From Planctomycetota bacterium (lineage in GTDB: Bacteria; Planctomycetota; JAJSAM01; JAJVHW01), in contig JAJFFG010000093.1 in the NCBI GenBank assembly GCA_021776825.1, positions 1-64,000 of the forward strand: a stretch of 64,000 nucleotides of DNA, in the 5' to 3' direction. Positions 44,400-53,494 of the stretch are shown piece by piece; the stretch's first letter is position 1, and each line of letters begins with the position of its first letter. Both the position numbers and the translations under genes were made by a program. The notes beneath the pieces were generated by a model. It worked only from the letters and a program-made list of their open reading frames with translations, had not been told where the DNA came from and did no database searches.

Positions 44400-47087
44400 C
44401 TACTTCAGGCTCTCGAGCGCGTCGGCGTCGACGCGGACCGCGATGCGCTTCTTGCCGGCGCCGGGCTCCAAGCGGAAGCGCTCGGCGCCCTCGGCCACCT
44501 CGATCGTCCACATGCTCGAGTGGCGGATGGTCTCGAGCGCCTCCATCACCGTGACGACCCACCAACCTGGTTCGGTGACCTGGAACGTCACCGGTCGGTC
44601 GCGGCGCAGGATCTGCTCGATGTGCCCCTGGCCACGCGGGTCCCACCAGTCGAAGTCGTCGTCATCCGGGTCGCCGGGCTCCCCATCGAGCGGCCCGAGG
44701 TACTGGAGCATCACCTGCAGCGTGTGCTCGCCGCTCGGGATCGCCGACTCGGGCGAGAGCGAGATCTCGACGTCCACCGGCGTGGCGCGTTCGAGTTTCA
44801 CGACGGCTCCGTCGGAGGCGCCCGCCACGAACGTCGCGCGGTAGCCGTCAGCGAGCGCGAGCACATCGAGAGCACCCGGCGGCGCGACGACCGTGACCGC
44901 GCCGCGCTGGTCCGCGCGAGCATCGAGCCACTCGTCGGAGGTACCGGTCAGGCGAAAGTGCACGTACGCCTGCGAGATACCGCTCCCGTCGGCGGCGACG
45001 ACGCGTACGGAGCGCGGAGCGAGCTTCTCGCGCAAGTCGATCGCGGCCAGCCGTTCATCGTCGGTCTCCGCCCCTTCGCGAACGCGGACCCCCGCGACGC
45101 TCGCGAGCACGACGTCCGTCCCCGAGAACTTCACGACGACGTCGGCGGTGCCGTTCAGGAGCGAGGTCACCTCGAAGCGCCCGTCGTCCCACATGCGCGC
45201 CATGCGCTCGGTCTGCGGCCGGGAGTAGCGCCAGGCGATGCCCGCGACAGGGGCGCCGCTGACCATGACGTCAAAGTCCTCGCCCTTCGAGTCCGGCGGC
45301 AGGAGCAGTTTCCCCGACAGCGTGCCGCCGTGGACCGCGACGATCTCGACCTGGTCGGAGCCGACGGCCACCGGATCGGCGCCGCTCACCAGGACGATCC
45401 CGTCGGCCTTCGGCACGACGAGGACGTTCGGTCGGGAGACCTCGCTGCGTAGCTCGAAGCGCCCGTCGTCATCCGTGAGGGAGACCTCCTGCACGTGGCT
45501 CCGGTGTGTGCCCTCGACGGCGATCGCGCCGAGCACCGCTCCGACGATCGGGCGCCCCTCGCGGTCGACGACGCGTCCCGCTGCCAGAACTGGGAAGTCC
45601 GACAGCACCAGATCGCCGACGTCGAGCGGCCCCTCGGGCAGCGTCGCGGGCAGAGCCTCGTCGTAGAGCTTGCGGTTCTGCCCGCTGCGGCCGACGCGCT
45701 GCGAGGCGTTCACGACAAGTCGACGATCGAGCAAGTTGCTGCGCGAGTGATCGAGCACCACCTCGAAGCGCCCCTTGGCGTCGGTCTCGCTCAACCCGTC
45801 CATCCACGGATCGTCGCCCTGCGCCTTCGCACCCGCAGAGAGCATCAGCTCCGGCACACCGACACCCTCGCCGTCGATCACGCGCCCGGTGACCTCGAGG
45901 CGTCGGCCGACCCACGCGAGCTCTACCGTGACCTCTTCGCCGACGGTGGTCGGACCCTCGAACTCGACCGAGACGCTCGCGTACTCGCCCCAGCGATCCT
46001 CGAGCCGGGCGCGGAGTCGAGTTCCCAGGCCGACGAACGAGTAGCGCACCTGCCCACTGAGCTCGCCGCTGGCGACGAGCGATCGCTCGCGATCGCGGAA
46101 GCGCGTCTGCTCGCCCACGACGTCGAGCAGAACGCGCCAGTAGGCGGGCGCGTCGATGCGCTCGTCCTCGTCGTCCGACGCGGCGACCTTCACGCGGACC
46201 GAGCCGAGATCGGGGATGACCAGCTCGAGGGGTTCCTTCGGCGGGTCACGCACATCGAGCAGTGCACGCGGCGGGTCGTTCATCGGAATGGCGGGACGCA
46301 CGAACATCACGATCTCGTCGTCATCGGCCCACTTGCGCAGGTCGCCGAGGTCGGGGAAGCGTGCGAACCCATGTTGGTCGGTCTTCGTGATGGCGTGCGT
46401 CGTGCCGCCCCACGCGTACGACTCGGCGAGGTGCAGCGGGAACGCGACGAGCGGTTGGCCGCGGGAGTCGATCACGTGCACGTCGATGGCGATACGGGGG
46501 ACCATCTCGAGCGTCCGGGGCTTGCCGTCGAAGGGGGCCGAAGCGCCCAGTTGCCCGACCAGGTCACCGAGCTCCGCACCGGCCCAAACGTGCTGCATGC
46601 GGCCCGGCGCCGGAAGTCGCACGTGGCCGTTCTCGTCGGCTCGGTACGGCTTGCCGACGTCCCGCAGCGTCTGGTGCGGGTAGGCCATCTCCCAGAGTCC
46701 CTCGGACGGCGACTCGTTGGTCTGCCAGTAGCGTGACGAACGCACGACGGCGTAGACGACGATGCCCGGGATCGGCTCGCCGTCGGACGCCCGCACGACA
46801 TCAACCTCGACTCCGCTCTCGGGCCAGGGCTCGGCGTCGACCAGCGGGACGAGGTTCTCGTTGGGGTTATCCGGCTCGCTCGGCCCGCCAGTCGCCGCGC
46901 CCAGGGGCAGGCTGACCCGCACCCGTCGCGCGTCGCTCTCCTCGTCGGGGACCGGCGCTTCGACCAGGCTCGGTCGCACCTTCCCGCGGCCGCCCCCATC
47001 CGGATCGGCGGAGACCAGCAGCAGCGCCACGCCGGCTCCGACGAGGAGCAGCAAGACGAGGACGATCAGAACCACCCGGGCCCGCAC
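44400..47087 (-). CDS. Large exported protein with carboxypeptidase-regulatory-like domains
   Basis: 895 residues from the GTG at 47087 (an ATG at 47144 would add 19). N-terminal membrane helix (VVLIVLVLLLLVGAGVALLL), then several beta-sandwich modules of the carboxypeptidase regulatory-like type: DSRGQPLVAFPLHLAESYAW, LEVTGRVIDGEGVGVPELML and AAGRVVDREGRPIVGAVLGA all follow the G-x-V-x-D-x-x-G-x-P-x-x-x-A pattern. The C-terminal end (SPESAIPSGEHTLQVMLQYL) is also beta-rich. Such proteins are common on planctomycete cells; a structural or adhesive role is likely but unproven. Confidence 0.75.
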   Translation of the reverse strand: MRARVVLIVLVLLLLVGAGVALLLVSADPDGGGRGKVRPSLVEAPVPDEESDARRVRVSLPLGAATGGPSEPDNPNENLVPLVDAEPWPESGVEVDVVRASDGEPIPGIVVYAVVRSSRYWQTNESPSEGLWEMAYPHQTLRDVGKPYRADENGHVRLPAPGRMQHVWAGAELGDLVGQLGASAPFDGKPRTLEMVPRIAIDVHVIDSRGQPLVAFPLHLAESYAWGGTTHAITKTDQHGFARFPDLGDLRKWADDDEIVMFVRPAIPMNDPPRALLDVRDPPKEPLELVIPDLGSVRVKVAASDDEDERIDAPAYWRVLLDVVGEQTRFRDRERSLVASGELSGQVRYSFVGLGTRLRARLEDRWGEYASVSVEFEGPTTVGEEVTVELAWVGRRLEVTGRVIDGEGVGVPELMLSAGAKAQGDDPWMDGLSETDAKGRFEVVLDHSRSNLLDRRLVVNASQRVGRSGQNRKLYDEALPATLPEGPLDVGDLVLSDFPVLAAGRVVDREGRPIVGAVLGAIAVEGTHRSHVQEVSLTDDDGRFELRSEVSRPNVLVVPKADGIVLVSGADPVAVGSDQVEIVAVHGGTLSGKLLLPPDSKGEDFDVMVSGAPVAGIAWRYSRPQTERMARMWDDGRFEVTSLLNGTADVVVKFSGTDVVLASVAGVRVREGAETDDERLAAIDLREKLAPRSVRVVAADGSGISQAYVHFRLTGTSDEWLDARADQRGAVTVVAPPGALDVLALADGYRATFVAGASDGAVVKLERATPVDVEISLSPESAIPSGEHTLQVMLQYLGPLDGEPGDPDDDDFDWWDPRGQGHIEQILRRDRPVTFQVTEPGWWVVTVMEALETIRHSSMWTIEVAEGAERFRLEPGAGKKRIAVRVDADALESLK

Positions 47088-47207
47088 CGGCCCATTGTGG
47101 ACCCACCCGCCAATCGTGCGACACCTGCACAGCGGGCGCCGCACGCACGCAGCGCCACGCGCGGGTACCCTGAGCAGGACTGCAAGGGGTGCGGTCGGAG
47201 GCAGAGC

Positions 47208-48704
47208 ATGCGCAACGTCCTGGCAATCGGTCTGACGATCGGACTCGTGGGCGCGGCGTGGGCCGCACCGGACGGAGCGGATACGGGCCCCACCCCGTGG
47301 GAGGACGTCGAGCCGATCTCGCTGTGGAACGCCGTCAATCGCGGACTCGCCAGCGCCTCCGGCAAGGACCCGGCCAGCTACCGGCAGGTCGACCTGACCG
47401 TGCAGTCGATGGCCGACCGACGGGTTGTCGTCGACTACGGCGGCTCACACCTGCGGCCGAAGCGACGCGGATCGTGTCAGCGCCTCGGGCTCGGTCCGCC
47501 TGTCGTGGCCGCCCTGGACGAGGACGGCGACGCGCTCGGCGCCACGCTACAGCTCGAGCCCGGTCAGACGACGACGCTCCGCGTCAACACGGTCTGCCTC
47601 GACGCCAACCGCAGCGGTCCCGGAACCCAGTCGTTCGTCGCCGTTCCGGAGACCCTGCCCGCAGTGCGCCGCAAGGTGCTCGCGTGGTGGGTCGAGAACC
47701 CCCTCGCACCGCAGTCGTCCGTCAACTCCGCGATCTGGCGCAATGCCCCGAAGGTCAGGGTGCACGACTGGAACGGTTCGGCCGGACGTCGCGAGACGGT
47801 GCGGAGCGCGGCGGTCCACGGCGGCATCTACTACCAGCTGAAGAACCACGAGCTCACGAGCTTGGACCCGGACGGCGTGCGCCGCATTCTCGGGACCGAG
47901 ATCCGTCAGGTGTTCCCGACCGACCAGGCCGTCTACGCGACGATGCCCGGTGACGACGGCGAGATGGACCTCTGGCGAATGGCGCCGACGGGCGACGACC
48001 CGTGGGGCTTCGTCACGGACCTCGATCCGGGCTGGGAACTCCTCGATCTCGTCCCGGCGGGCCGCGGGAACCTCGTGCTGGTCACGGACTCCGGCGTGCG
48101 CTTCTTCCGCGCCCAGAGTCGGACCCAGAACCGGACGCAGAACCGCACGATGCAGAACGTGCTTCCGCTCGAGTCCATCAAGTCGCTCTCGACGCGCGTC
48201 GGTGCGAAGACCGGGCGCATCTACGTCACGACGCACACACCCGGCAAGCCCGGCGTGGCGCGGGGCGGAGAGATCGAGGGGCAGACCTCCGAGACGTTCG
48301 AGCTCTGGCGCATCGACCCCAAGACGCGCAAGCGCGACAAGCGCGGCTCGTTCTGGAACGTCTCGCAAGTCGCCGGCGGTCCAGCAGCGATCTTCGGCCT
48401 GAGCCCGGTCGGTCAGTTGCGTCGTCTGAGGGACGGCAAGTTCAGGGACCTGTCGTCGACGCGCACGTACGCGAAGATCCTCCAGGTCGGCACGCAGCGC
48501 GTCTGGGTGCTCGACAAGGAGAACGTCCTCGTCGCGGTCGACCCGCGCACCGGGAAGCGACTCTTCACGAGCGATGCGAAGGTGACGAAGGAGACGCATC
48601 TCGACTGGGACCCGGTCACCGACGACCTGGCGTACACGAGTCGCAGCAAGTTCATCCGCGTCCGCGCTGCGGACGGGAAGACAGAGATCATCCCCGAGGA
48701 CTAG
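47208..48704 (+). CDS. Exported protein of unknown function, beta-propeller-like
   Basis: 498 residues with a clear signal peptide (MRNVLAIGLTIGLVGAAWAA, cleavage near APDG) and a Shine-Dalgarno (GGAGG). The second half has repeated four-strand-like units (GGIYYQLKNHELTSLDPDGV, VYATMPGDDGEMDLWRM, LVLVTDSGVRFFRAQ, IYVTTHTPG, VWVLDKENVLVAVDPRTGKR) that suggest a beta-propeller. A short internal repeat (RTQNRTQNRT) sits near residue 305. Its TAG stop lies inside the end of the hairpin element that follows. Confidence 0.7.
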   Translation: MRNVLAIGLTIGLVGAAWAAPDGADTGPTPWEDVEPISLWNAVNRGLASASGKDPASYRQVDLTVQSMADRRVVVDYGGSHLRPKRRGSCQRLGLGPPVVAALDEDGDALGATLQLEPGQTTTLRVNTVCLDANRSGPGTQSFVAVPETLPAVRRKVLAWWVENPLAPQSSVNSAIWRNAPKVRVHDWNGSAGRRETVRSAAVHGGIYYQLKNHELTSLDPDGVRRILGTEIRQVFPTDQAVYATMPGDDGEMDLWRMAPTGDDPWGFVTDLDPGWELLDLVPAGRGNLVLVTDSGVRFFRAQSRTQNRTQNRTMQNVLPLESIKSLSTRVGAKTGRIYVTTHTPGKPGVARGGEIEGQTSETFELWRIDPKTRKRDKRGSFWNVSQVAGGPAAIFGLSPVGQLRRLRDGKFRDLSSTRTYAKILQVGTQRVWVLDKENVLVAVDPRTGKRLFTSDAKVTKETHLDWDPVTDDLAYTSRSKFIRVRAADGKTEIIPED

Positions 48705-48927
48705 CAGGCTGTCGGAGTGTCGGCCTCGACGGGCCACGCAGGTTGGCGCGACAGCCTGCTAGTCATAGGCCGACTCGGAGGTGGACGGTGGTGAACTGCC
48801 GTGCAACCGGGCCGCCTGCGGCGCCCGGTGCCAATGCGGGGCGCTTGGGAGCGGATCCGCCGCCGAAGCAGCCTGTCGCGCCGACGTTCTCTCGCACGGC
48901 GACGCCGAAACTCCGACAGGCTGCTAG
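48700..48927. repeat. BIME-like pair of inverted hairpins between convergent genes
   Basis: Unit A (48700-48763): ACTAGCAGGCTGTCG pairs exactly with CGACAGCCTGCTAGT over a 34-nt loop. Unit B (48868-48927): GCAGCCTGTCG pairs with CGACAGGCTGC, and the unit ends in CTAG. B is an inverted copy of A: A's outer end CTAGCAGGCTGTCGGAG reappears inverted as CTCCGACAGGCTGCTAG, and the inner ends (TGTCGCGC side) match too. One G-C pair of the stem is swapped to C-G in B on both strands. About 104 bp separate the units. Could be a REP/BIME-type or MITE-type element; no transposase gene nearby. Confidence 0.75.
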
Positions 48928-49292
48928 CTGTCCAGGTACGTGTCGAAGTCGTCGACGTTGAGCTCGGTTCCGTCGTCGTCTCCGCCGGACTCGTCGTCGA
49001 TGAACTCGTCGTCGTCGAAGTCCTCGTCGCTGTCGTCATCACCGACGATCTGAAGGAGCTGCGAGGCGGCCTTGGCCTCCTGCAGATCGACGAGCGTCAG
49101 CATGAGATCGTCCAGCCCGCGAGCGACGCGCAGCTGCGCCAGAACGCCGAGCAGGTCGTCGTCGTCGAGGTCGTCGGGGACCTTTCCGGACGCACGCAGC
49201 ACGTGCGAGGCGAGGTGCAGAGCGTTGAACTCGTCGGCGAGGATGGCGGCCATCTCTTCGGCGTCGGAGCGGGAGTCGCGCGGGTCGGGCAT
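48924..49292 (-). CDS. Small acidic hypothetical protein
   Basis: 122 residues. The first ~85 form an amphipathic helical domain (AEEMAAILADEFNALHLASH, LLGVLAQLRVARGLDDLMLT); the end is extremely acidic (DDDSDEDFDDDEFIDDESGG). Cytoplasmic by prediction. The TAG stop is contributed by the CTAG at the end of the hairpin element. No family recognised. Confidence 0.6.
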   Translation of the reverse strand: MPDPRDSRSDAEEMAAILADEFNALHLASHVLRASGKVPDDLDDDDLLGVLAQLRVARGLDDLMLTLVDLQEAKAASQLLQIVGDDDSDEDFDDDEFIDDESGGDDDGTELNVDDFDTYLDS

Positions 49293-49352
49293 CGGAGTGT
49301 GATCCTGGTTGGGGAGACGGCAGGGTAGCGCCGGCGTCGCGGGCTACGCGCG

Positions 49353-49865
49353 TTATCGCTTCCCGTACGTGATGCCCTGCGACTCCTCGCTCCGATCCGT
49401 CGCCGGCGCCGGTGCGCGACTGAGCGCGGAGATCTCCTCGTACAGATCCGGGGTGACGTCGATCTCGACGCAGCCGAGCACCTGATCGAGCTGAGCGAGC
49501 GAGTTGGCACCGAGGAGCGGAGCGGTCACCGCGGGGTGGGCAGCGACCCACGCGACCGCGAGCGCGGCCGGATGATGGCCATGGCGCTCCGCCAACGCGG
49601 TGAAGCGTTCGGCAACGTCGAAGACTTCGGGGTCGCCGTAGCGCGAGGCGTAGTCGCGACACGGGGCGACGAGCTCGCCGAGGATGCGCTCCGACTCACC
49701 GCCCGTGTAGACGTCGGCAGTGTCGAAGTGATCGATACCGACCTCGCGGCAACGGTGGAAGAGCCGCTCCGACTCGGCGCGATCGGCGGCGCCGCCGAAC
49801 GGCATCGCACCGAACGCGAAGCGACTCACCGGCACACCGGTGGAGCCGAGAAGCACGCGTTCCAT
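49353..49865 (-). pseudogene. Aldo/keto reductase with large internal deletion
   Basis: 170 residues against about 320 for the family. The N-terminus is a normal aldo/keto reductase start (RVLLGSTGVPVSRFAFGAMP, GIDHFDTADVYTGGESERIL, including catalytic Asp and Tyr). After GELVAPCRDYASRYGD it jumps directly to the C-terminal family end (ALAVAWVAAHPAVTAPLLGA). The middle of the TIM barrel with the catalytic Lys and His is missing, in frame. The product cannot be a working reductase unless it does something else. It overlaps the upstream PHA-type gene (TGATG). Confidence 0.75.
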
Positions 49866-50176
49866 CAGGACCCTCCCTCGAGACACGCACGGAGTTCGGT
49901 CTTCACGGTCGACTCGATCGTCCCTCGGAACATCAGCGCCGCGAACGGCAGATCGAGACGCGTGCGCACCTCGGCGTGCGCGACGTCGACCGTGCCCTTG
50001 ATCTTCTGGCCCATCAACTCGAACGAGAAGTCGCCGTTCGTCTTCCCCCACCACTCGTCGACGTCACGGATGCGCCCGGCGTAGCGCTGTCGCAGTCGGG
50101 ACATGAGTCCCTTGACGCGTCGAGTCGCCTCGTCGCGTTCGAGAGAGTGGGGCACGGTCACGGTGAGTCCAGCCAT
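49865..50176 (-). CDS. Polyhydroxyalkanoate-granule-system-type small protein
   Basis: 103 residues resembling the putative polyhydroxyalkanoic acid system family (PHA_gran_rgn): VTVPHSLERDEATRRVKGLM, then DEWWGKTNGDFSFELMGQKI, KGTVDVAHAEVRTRLDLPFA and a C-terminal helix. An alpha/beta fold of about 100 residues matches the family length. Function in the family is poorly defined; a link to PHA granules is a family label only, and no PHA synthesis gene lies in the window. Confidence 0.7.
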   Translation of the reverse strand: MAGLTVTVPHSLERDEATRRVKGLMSRLRQRYAGRIRDVDEWWGKTNGDFSFELMGQKIKGTVDVAHAEVRTRLDLPFAALMFRGTIESTVKTELRACLEGGS

Positions 50177-50217
50177 CTGGCGATGCTGTACCGTCGGCCG
50201 CCATGCGAAGAGGAATC

Positions 50218-51432
50218 ATGCGTTGGACCGTGTGGGCCGCCGCGGCCGTGGTCGCCGTCGGCTCGCTGGCAGCAGCGCAGGACGCCGCAGAAGACCCAGC
50301 GAAACACACCGGACCGGAGGACGTCTCCGCCCTGCTCGCGAAGCTGTGTGAGCAGTTCGACGTCCCGGCCGTCGGCGGGGCGATCGTCGGTCTCGACGGC
50401 GTCGTGGCCATCGGCGTCGACGGACTGCGCGCCGTCGGCTCGGAAGAGACCGTGACCACGACGGACCGGTGGCACCTCGGGTCCTGCACGAAGTCGATGA
50501 CAGCGACGCTCATCGCCCGCCTCGAGATGCGGAAGAAGCCTCCGCTGACGTTCGACACCACAATCGAGAAGGCGTTTCCCGAGTACGCGAGGAAGGCGCT
50601 CGAGCCCTGGCGCACGGTGACGATGCGGCAGCTCCTCGGGCATCGCGGTGGAGCTCCGGGAGACCTCGAGCGGGACGGTCTCTGGGGGACGCTCTGGGTC
50701 AGCCGGGACTCGCCGCGCAAGCAGCGGGCCCGGCTGACCAAGACCGTTCTCAGTTGGGAGCCCGAGCCGGTGGCCGGCACGGGGTTCAGCTACTCGAACG
50801 CCGGCTACGCCATCGTCGGTCACGCTGCCGAGCTCCGCACGAAGGTCGACTGGGAGTCGCTGATTCGCGACGAGTTGTTCGACCCGCTCGGCATGGACTC
50901 GGCCGGCTTCGGCGCACCCGGTGCGGGCAAGAAGAAGCCCGGTGCGGGCAAGAGGAAGAAGAAGTCGAAGACGATCGTCGAGCCTCAGGGACACCGGCGC
51001 ATCGGCGAGAAGTGGTTCGCGGTCGGGACGGAGCGACCGCTCTCGGACAATCCGGCCGCGATCGGCCCCGGCGCCACGGTCCACGCCTCGCTCGCCGACT
51101 GGGGCAAGTTCATCGCGGCGCACCTGCGCGGGGCGCGGGGCGACGTCGAGGGCTTCCTGCCGAAGACATCGTTCGAACGCCTGCACACGTCGCTGGACGG
51201 TCAGTCCTACGCCCAGGGCTGGGATGTGACGGAGCGTGGTTGGGCACGGGGCGAGGGCGGCAAGGGCCTCGTGCTCAAGCACAACGGCTCGAACACGATG
51301 TGGTACTGCGTCTCCTGGCTGGCGCCGGAGCGGGGGCGGGCGTACATCGCGGTCTGCAACGCGGGGGGCGATCCGGGCACGAAAGCCTGCGACGCCGTGG
51401 TGTCGGCGCTGATGCGGCGCGATCAGGAGTAG
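50218..51432 (+). CDS. Exported serine hydrolase of the beta-lactamase (class C) family
   Basis: 404 residues. Signal peptide MRWTVWAAAAVVAVGSLAAAQ. Active-site SxxK is SCTK (about residue 89), YxN is YSN in GTGFSYSNAGYAIVGH, and the third motif is HNG near the C-terminus. Such enzymes are esterases, D-alanyl-peptide hydrolases or beta-lactamases acting outside the cytoplasm. An unusual Lys-rich insert (PGAGKKKPGAGKRKKKSK) sits at about 240-257 and probably forms an exposed loop. ATG at 50218 preferred: AGAGGA lies just upstream; ATG at 50203 would add five residues. Confidence 0.88.
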   Translation: MRWTVWAAAAVVAVGSLAAAQDAAEDPAKHTGPEDVSALLAKLCEQFDVPAVGGAIVGLDGVVAIGVDGLRAVGSEETVTTTDRWHLGSCTKSMTATLIARLEMRKKPPLTFDTTIEKAFPEYARKALEPWRTVTMRQLLGHRGGAPGDLERDGLWGTLWVSRDSPRKQRARLTKTVLSWEPEPVAGTGFSYSNAGYAIVGHAAELRTKVDWESLIRDELFDPLGMDSAGFGAPGAGKKKPGAGKRKKKSKTIVEPQGHRRIGEKWFAVGTERPLSDNPAAIGPGATVHASLADWGKFIAAHLRGARGDVEGFLPKTSFERLHTSLDGQSYAQGWDVTERGWARGEGGKGLVLKHNGSNTMWYCVSWLAPERGRAYIAVCNAGGDPGTKACDAVVSALMRRDQE

Positions 51433-51546
51433 CCGTCGGCCGTTGCGATCGGGAGCCGCGCTCGACGCCTTGTCGGATCGCCATCCGGCCGGATACTCGC
51501 AATTGGGGCCGCGCACGGGGTCGCGCCCGGGCCCAGGGGGACTTCT

Positions 51547-53205
51547 GTGCTCTCCGTTCTCTCGAGTCGTTTCTCCGCTCGCTCACTTCGTGCCGGCGTC
51601 GTCGCCCTGACGGCGGCCGCGTTGCTCTGGTGCGCTCCCGCCGTCTCCGCGTCGACCGGCGCGGAGCGGTCGCAGGACTTCGTGCGCAACGTCAATCGCG
51701 GCATCGACCGTGGCGCCGAGTGGCTGCTGAAGCAGCAGCGCATGGATGGCACGTGGCCGGGCTACGAGCGCGACTACCCCGTCGGGATGACCGCGATCGC
51801 GTATCACACGCTGCGCACGTGCGGCACTCCGCGCAGCGATCGCCGGATGGTCGCGGCGTACAACGCGATGCGACGGGACTACGTGAAGGCGCGCGACGAC
51901 GACAAGCTGCGCACGTACTCGGCCGCTCTGATCATGATGGCGATCGCCGACGATCCCGTGGCCGGATCGGCCGCCAAGAAGTCAGGCCGCGGCCTGCGCT
52001 ACGGCAACCAGACGAAGCAGAAGAAGAGCAAAGGCCTGAGCGATCGGGACCGTGCGTGGATGCACGAGCTGGTCGAGTTCATGGAGTTGAATCAGACGCC
52101 GTTCGGCGCGTGGCGCTACGGGCGCAAGGTCAGCCGCTACGAAGCGCGCGAACCGAGCTACCACTACGACCACAGCAACACGCAGTACGCGTTGCTCGGG
52201 CTGAAGGCGGCGAGTCGCTCGGGCGTCGAGGTCAACAAGGACGTCTACCTCCGCGCGCTCGAGCACCTGATTCTGTCGCAAGAGGAGAAGGGGCCCCGCG
52301 TCGCGCGCTTCGCCGTGCGCAAGAAGGGCGAGACGTTCGCGAAGGCCGTCGATCAGGCCCGCGGCTGGGGCTACTACTCGTTCGAACGCGGCACACGCAT
52401 CCGCTCGAGCGCGCCGGACGGGCAGCAGGCGACCGGATCGATGACCTCGGGAGCCGTCGGCGCCATCGTGATCTGCCGCAGCGAGCTCCTCGGGAAGCGC
52501 GGCTACTCCAGTCGCCTGGACGCGCGCGCCGAGACCTCGATCTGGGACGGGCTCGCCTGGCTCGGTCGGAACTTCAGCGTGACGGAGAACCCGGGCCGCG
52601 GCGGGTGGCACTTCTACTACCTCTACGGTCTCGAGCGCGCCGGCATCCTCGGGGGCGTCGAGCTCATGGGCGAGCACGACTGGTATGGCGAGGGTGCGCA
52701 GTTCCTGCTCGACGACCAACGCCGCGACGGCGAGTGGAACGGCAGCGAGCTCGACACCTGCTACGCGTTGCTGTTCTTGAAGCGCGGCACGCGTCCCGTC
52801 GCACGCGGCGCCGCGATCACGCCGTCCGGCGGCGGGAACTCGATCCGCTTCGACGGCGCGGCCGACCTCGGCGAGAAGGACTTCGAGGACTTTGTCGACC
52901 TCGTGGTCTCACGCTGGAATCGCACGCGGGACGGCGCCGTGCGTGACGAGCTCCTCGGCGGGATGGTGCGCGTGGGCGCGCGCATCGTGCCGTCTCTGAT
53001 CAAGCGGATGGGCGCCGGAGACGAGATGGAGCGCGCCGCGGCGTACGCGATCCTGGTCGATGCAACCGGTCTGATGCTGGCGTACGACCCGCTCCAGTCC
53101 GCCGAGCAGCGCATGGAGGACCTCGTCGCCTGGGAGGTCTGGTTCATGACCAATCAGAAGCGTCTGCGCCTCGATCCCGAGACCGGGCACCTCACGGTGC
53201 GGTAG
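51547..53205 (+). CDS. Exported prenyltransferase/squalene-oxidase-repeat protein
   Basis: 552 residues. Signal peptide (SLRAGVVALTAAALLWCAPAVSA), then alpha-toroid repeats as in squalene-hopene cyclases: GAEWLLKQQRMDGTWPGY, TYSAALIMMAIAD, HDWYGEGAQFLLDDQRRDGEW, SELDTCYALLFLKRG. No cyclase DxDD acid motif is seen, so it is probably not a terpene cyclase but one of the secreted toroid proteins common in planctomycetes. The last 120 residues (DFEDFVDLVVSRWNRTRDGA, VRVGARIVPSLIKRMGAGDE) are HEAT-like helices. GTG start after AGGGGGA. Confidence 0.8.
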   Translation: MLSVLSSRFSARSLRAGVVALTAAALLWCAPAVSASTGAERSQDFVRNVNRGIDRGAEWLLKQQRMDGTWPGYERDYPVGMTAIAYHTLRTCGTPRSDRRMVAAYNAMRRDYVKARDDDKLRTYSAALIMMAIADDPVAGSAAKKSGRGLRYGNQTKQKKSKGLSDRDRAWMHELVEFMELNQTPFGAWRYGRKVSRYEAREPSYHYDHSNTQYALLGLKAASRSGVEVNKDVYLRALEHLILSQEEKGPRVARFAVRKKGETFAKAVDQARGWGYYSFERGTRIRSSAPDGQQATGSMTSGAVGAIVICRSELLGKRGYSSRLDARAETSIWDGLAWLGRNFSVTENPGRGGWHFYYLYGLERAGILGGVELMGEHDWYGEGAQFLLDDQRRDGEWNGSELDTCYALLFLKRGTRPVARGAAITPSGGGNSIRFDGAADLGEKDFEDFVDLVVSRWNRTRDGAVRDELLGGMVRVGARIVPSLIKRMGAGDEMERAAAYAILVDATGLMLAYDPLQSAEQRMEDLVAWEVWFMTNQKRLRLDPETGHLTVR

Positions 53206-53223
53206 GGAGGTCCGTTCTTCACA

Positions 53224-53252
53224 CCAGGTCGCCGCGGCATGCGGCGACCTGG
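53224..53252 (+). terminator. Strong hairpin after the toroid-protein gene
   Basis: CCAGGTCGCCGC and GCGGCGACCTGG form a perfect 12-bp stem with a 5-nt loop, starting 18 nt after the stop codon of the upstream gene. No T-tract follows. The rest of the 289-bp gap up to the next gene shows no other structure or gene. Confidence 0.6.
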
Positions 53253-53494
53253 CGCGACTCTGAGTGGGTCCCACGCCGTGGCAAGCCTCCTCCTCACGTC
53301 ACTGAGCGTCCTGACCGAGAAGGGCGCGCGAGATCCGGGGCGTCGCAGCGAAGTCGGGGCTGCTCCCCCCAACGAGCTGGGAGAACCCGGAGGTCGTGTG
53401 CCCGGCGACGCGTCAGGCGCGTCGACGTGGTGCGAAGGACGGGCCACGGTCGTTGACCAGACCCGTCCGTCCCCTACTCTTGACCCTCGCAACC

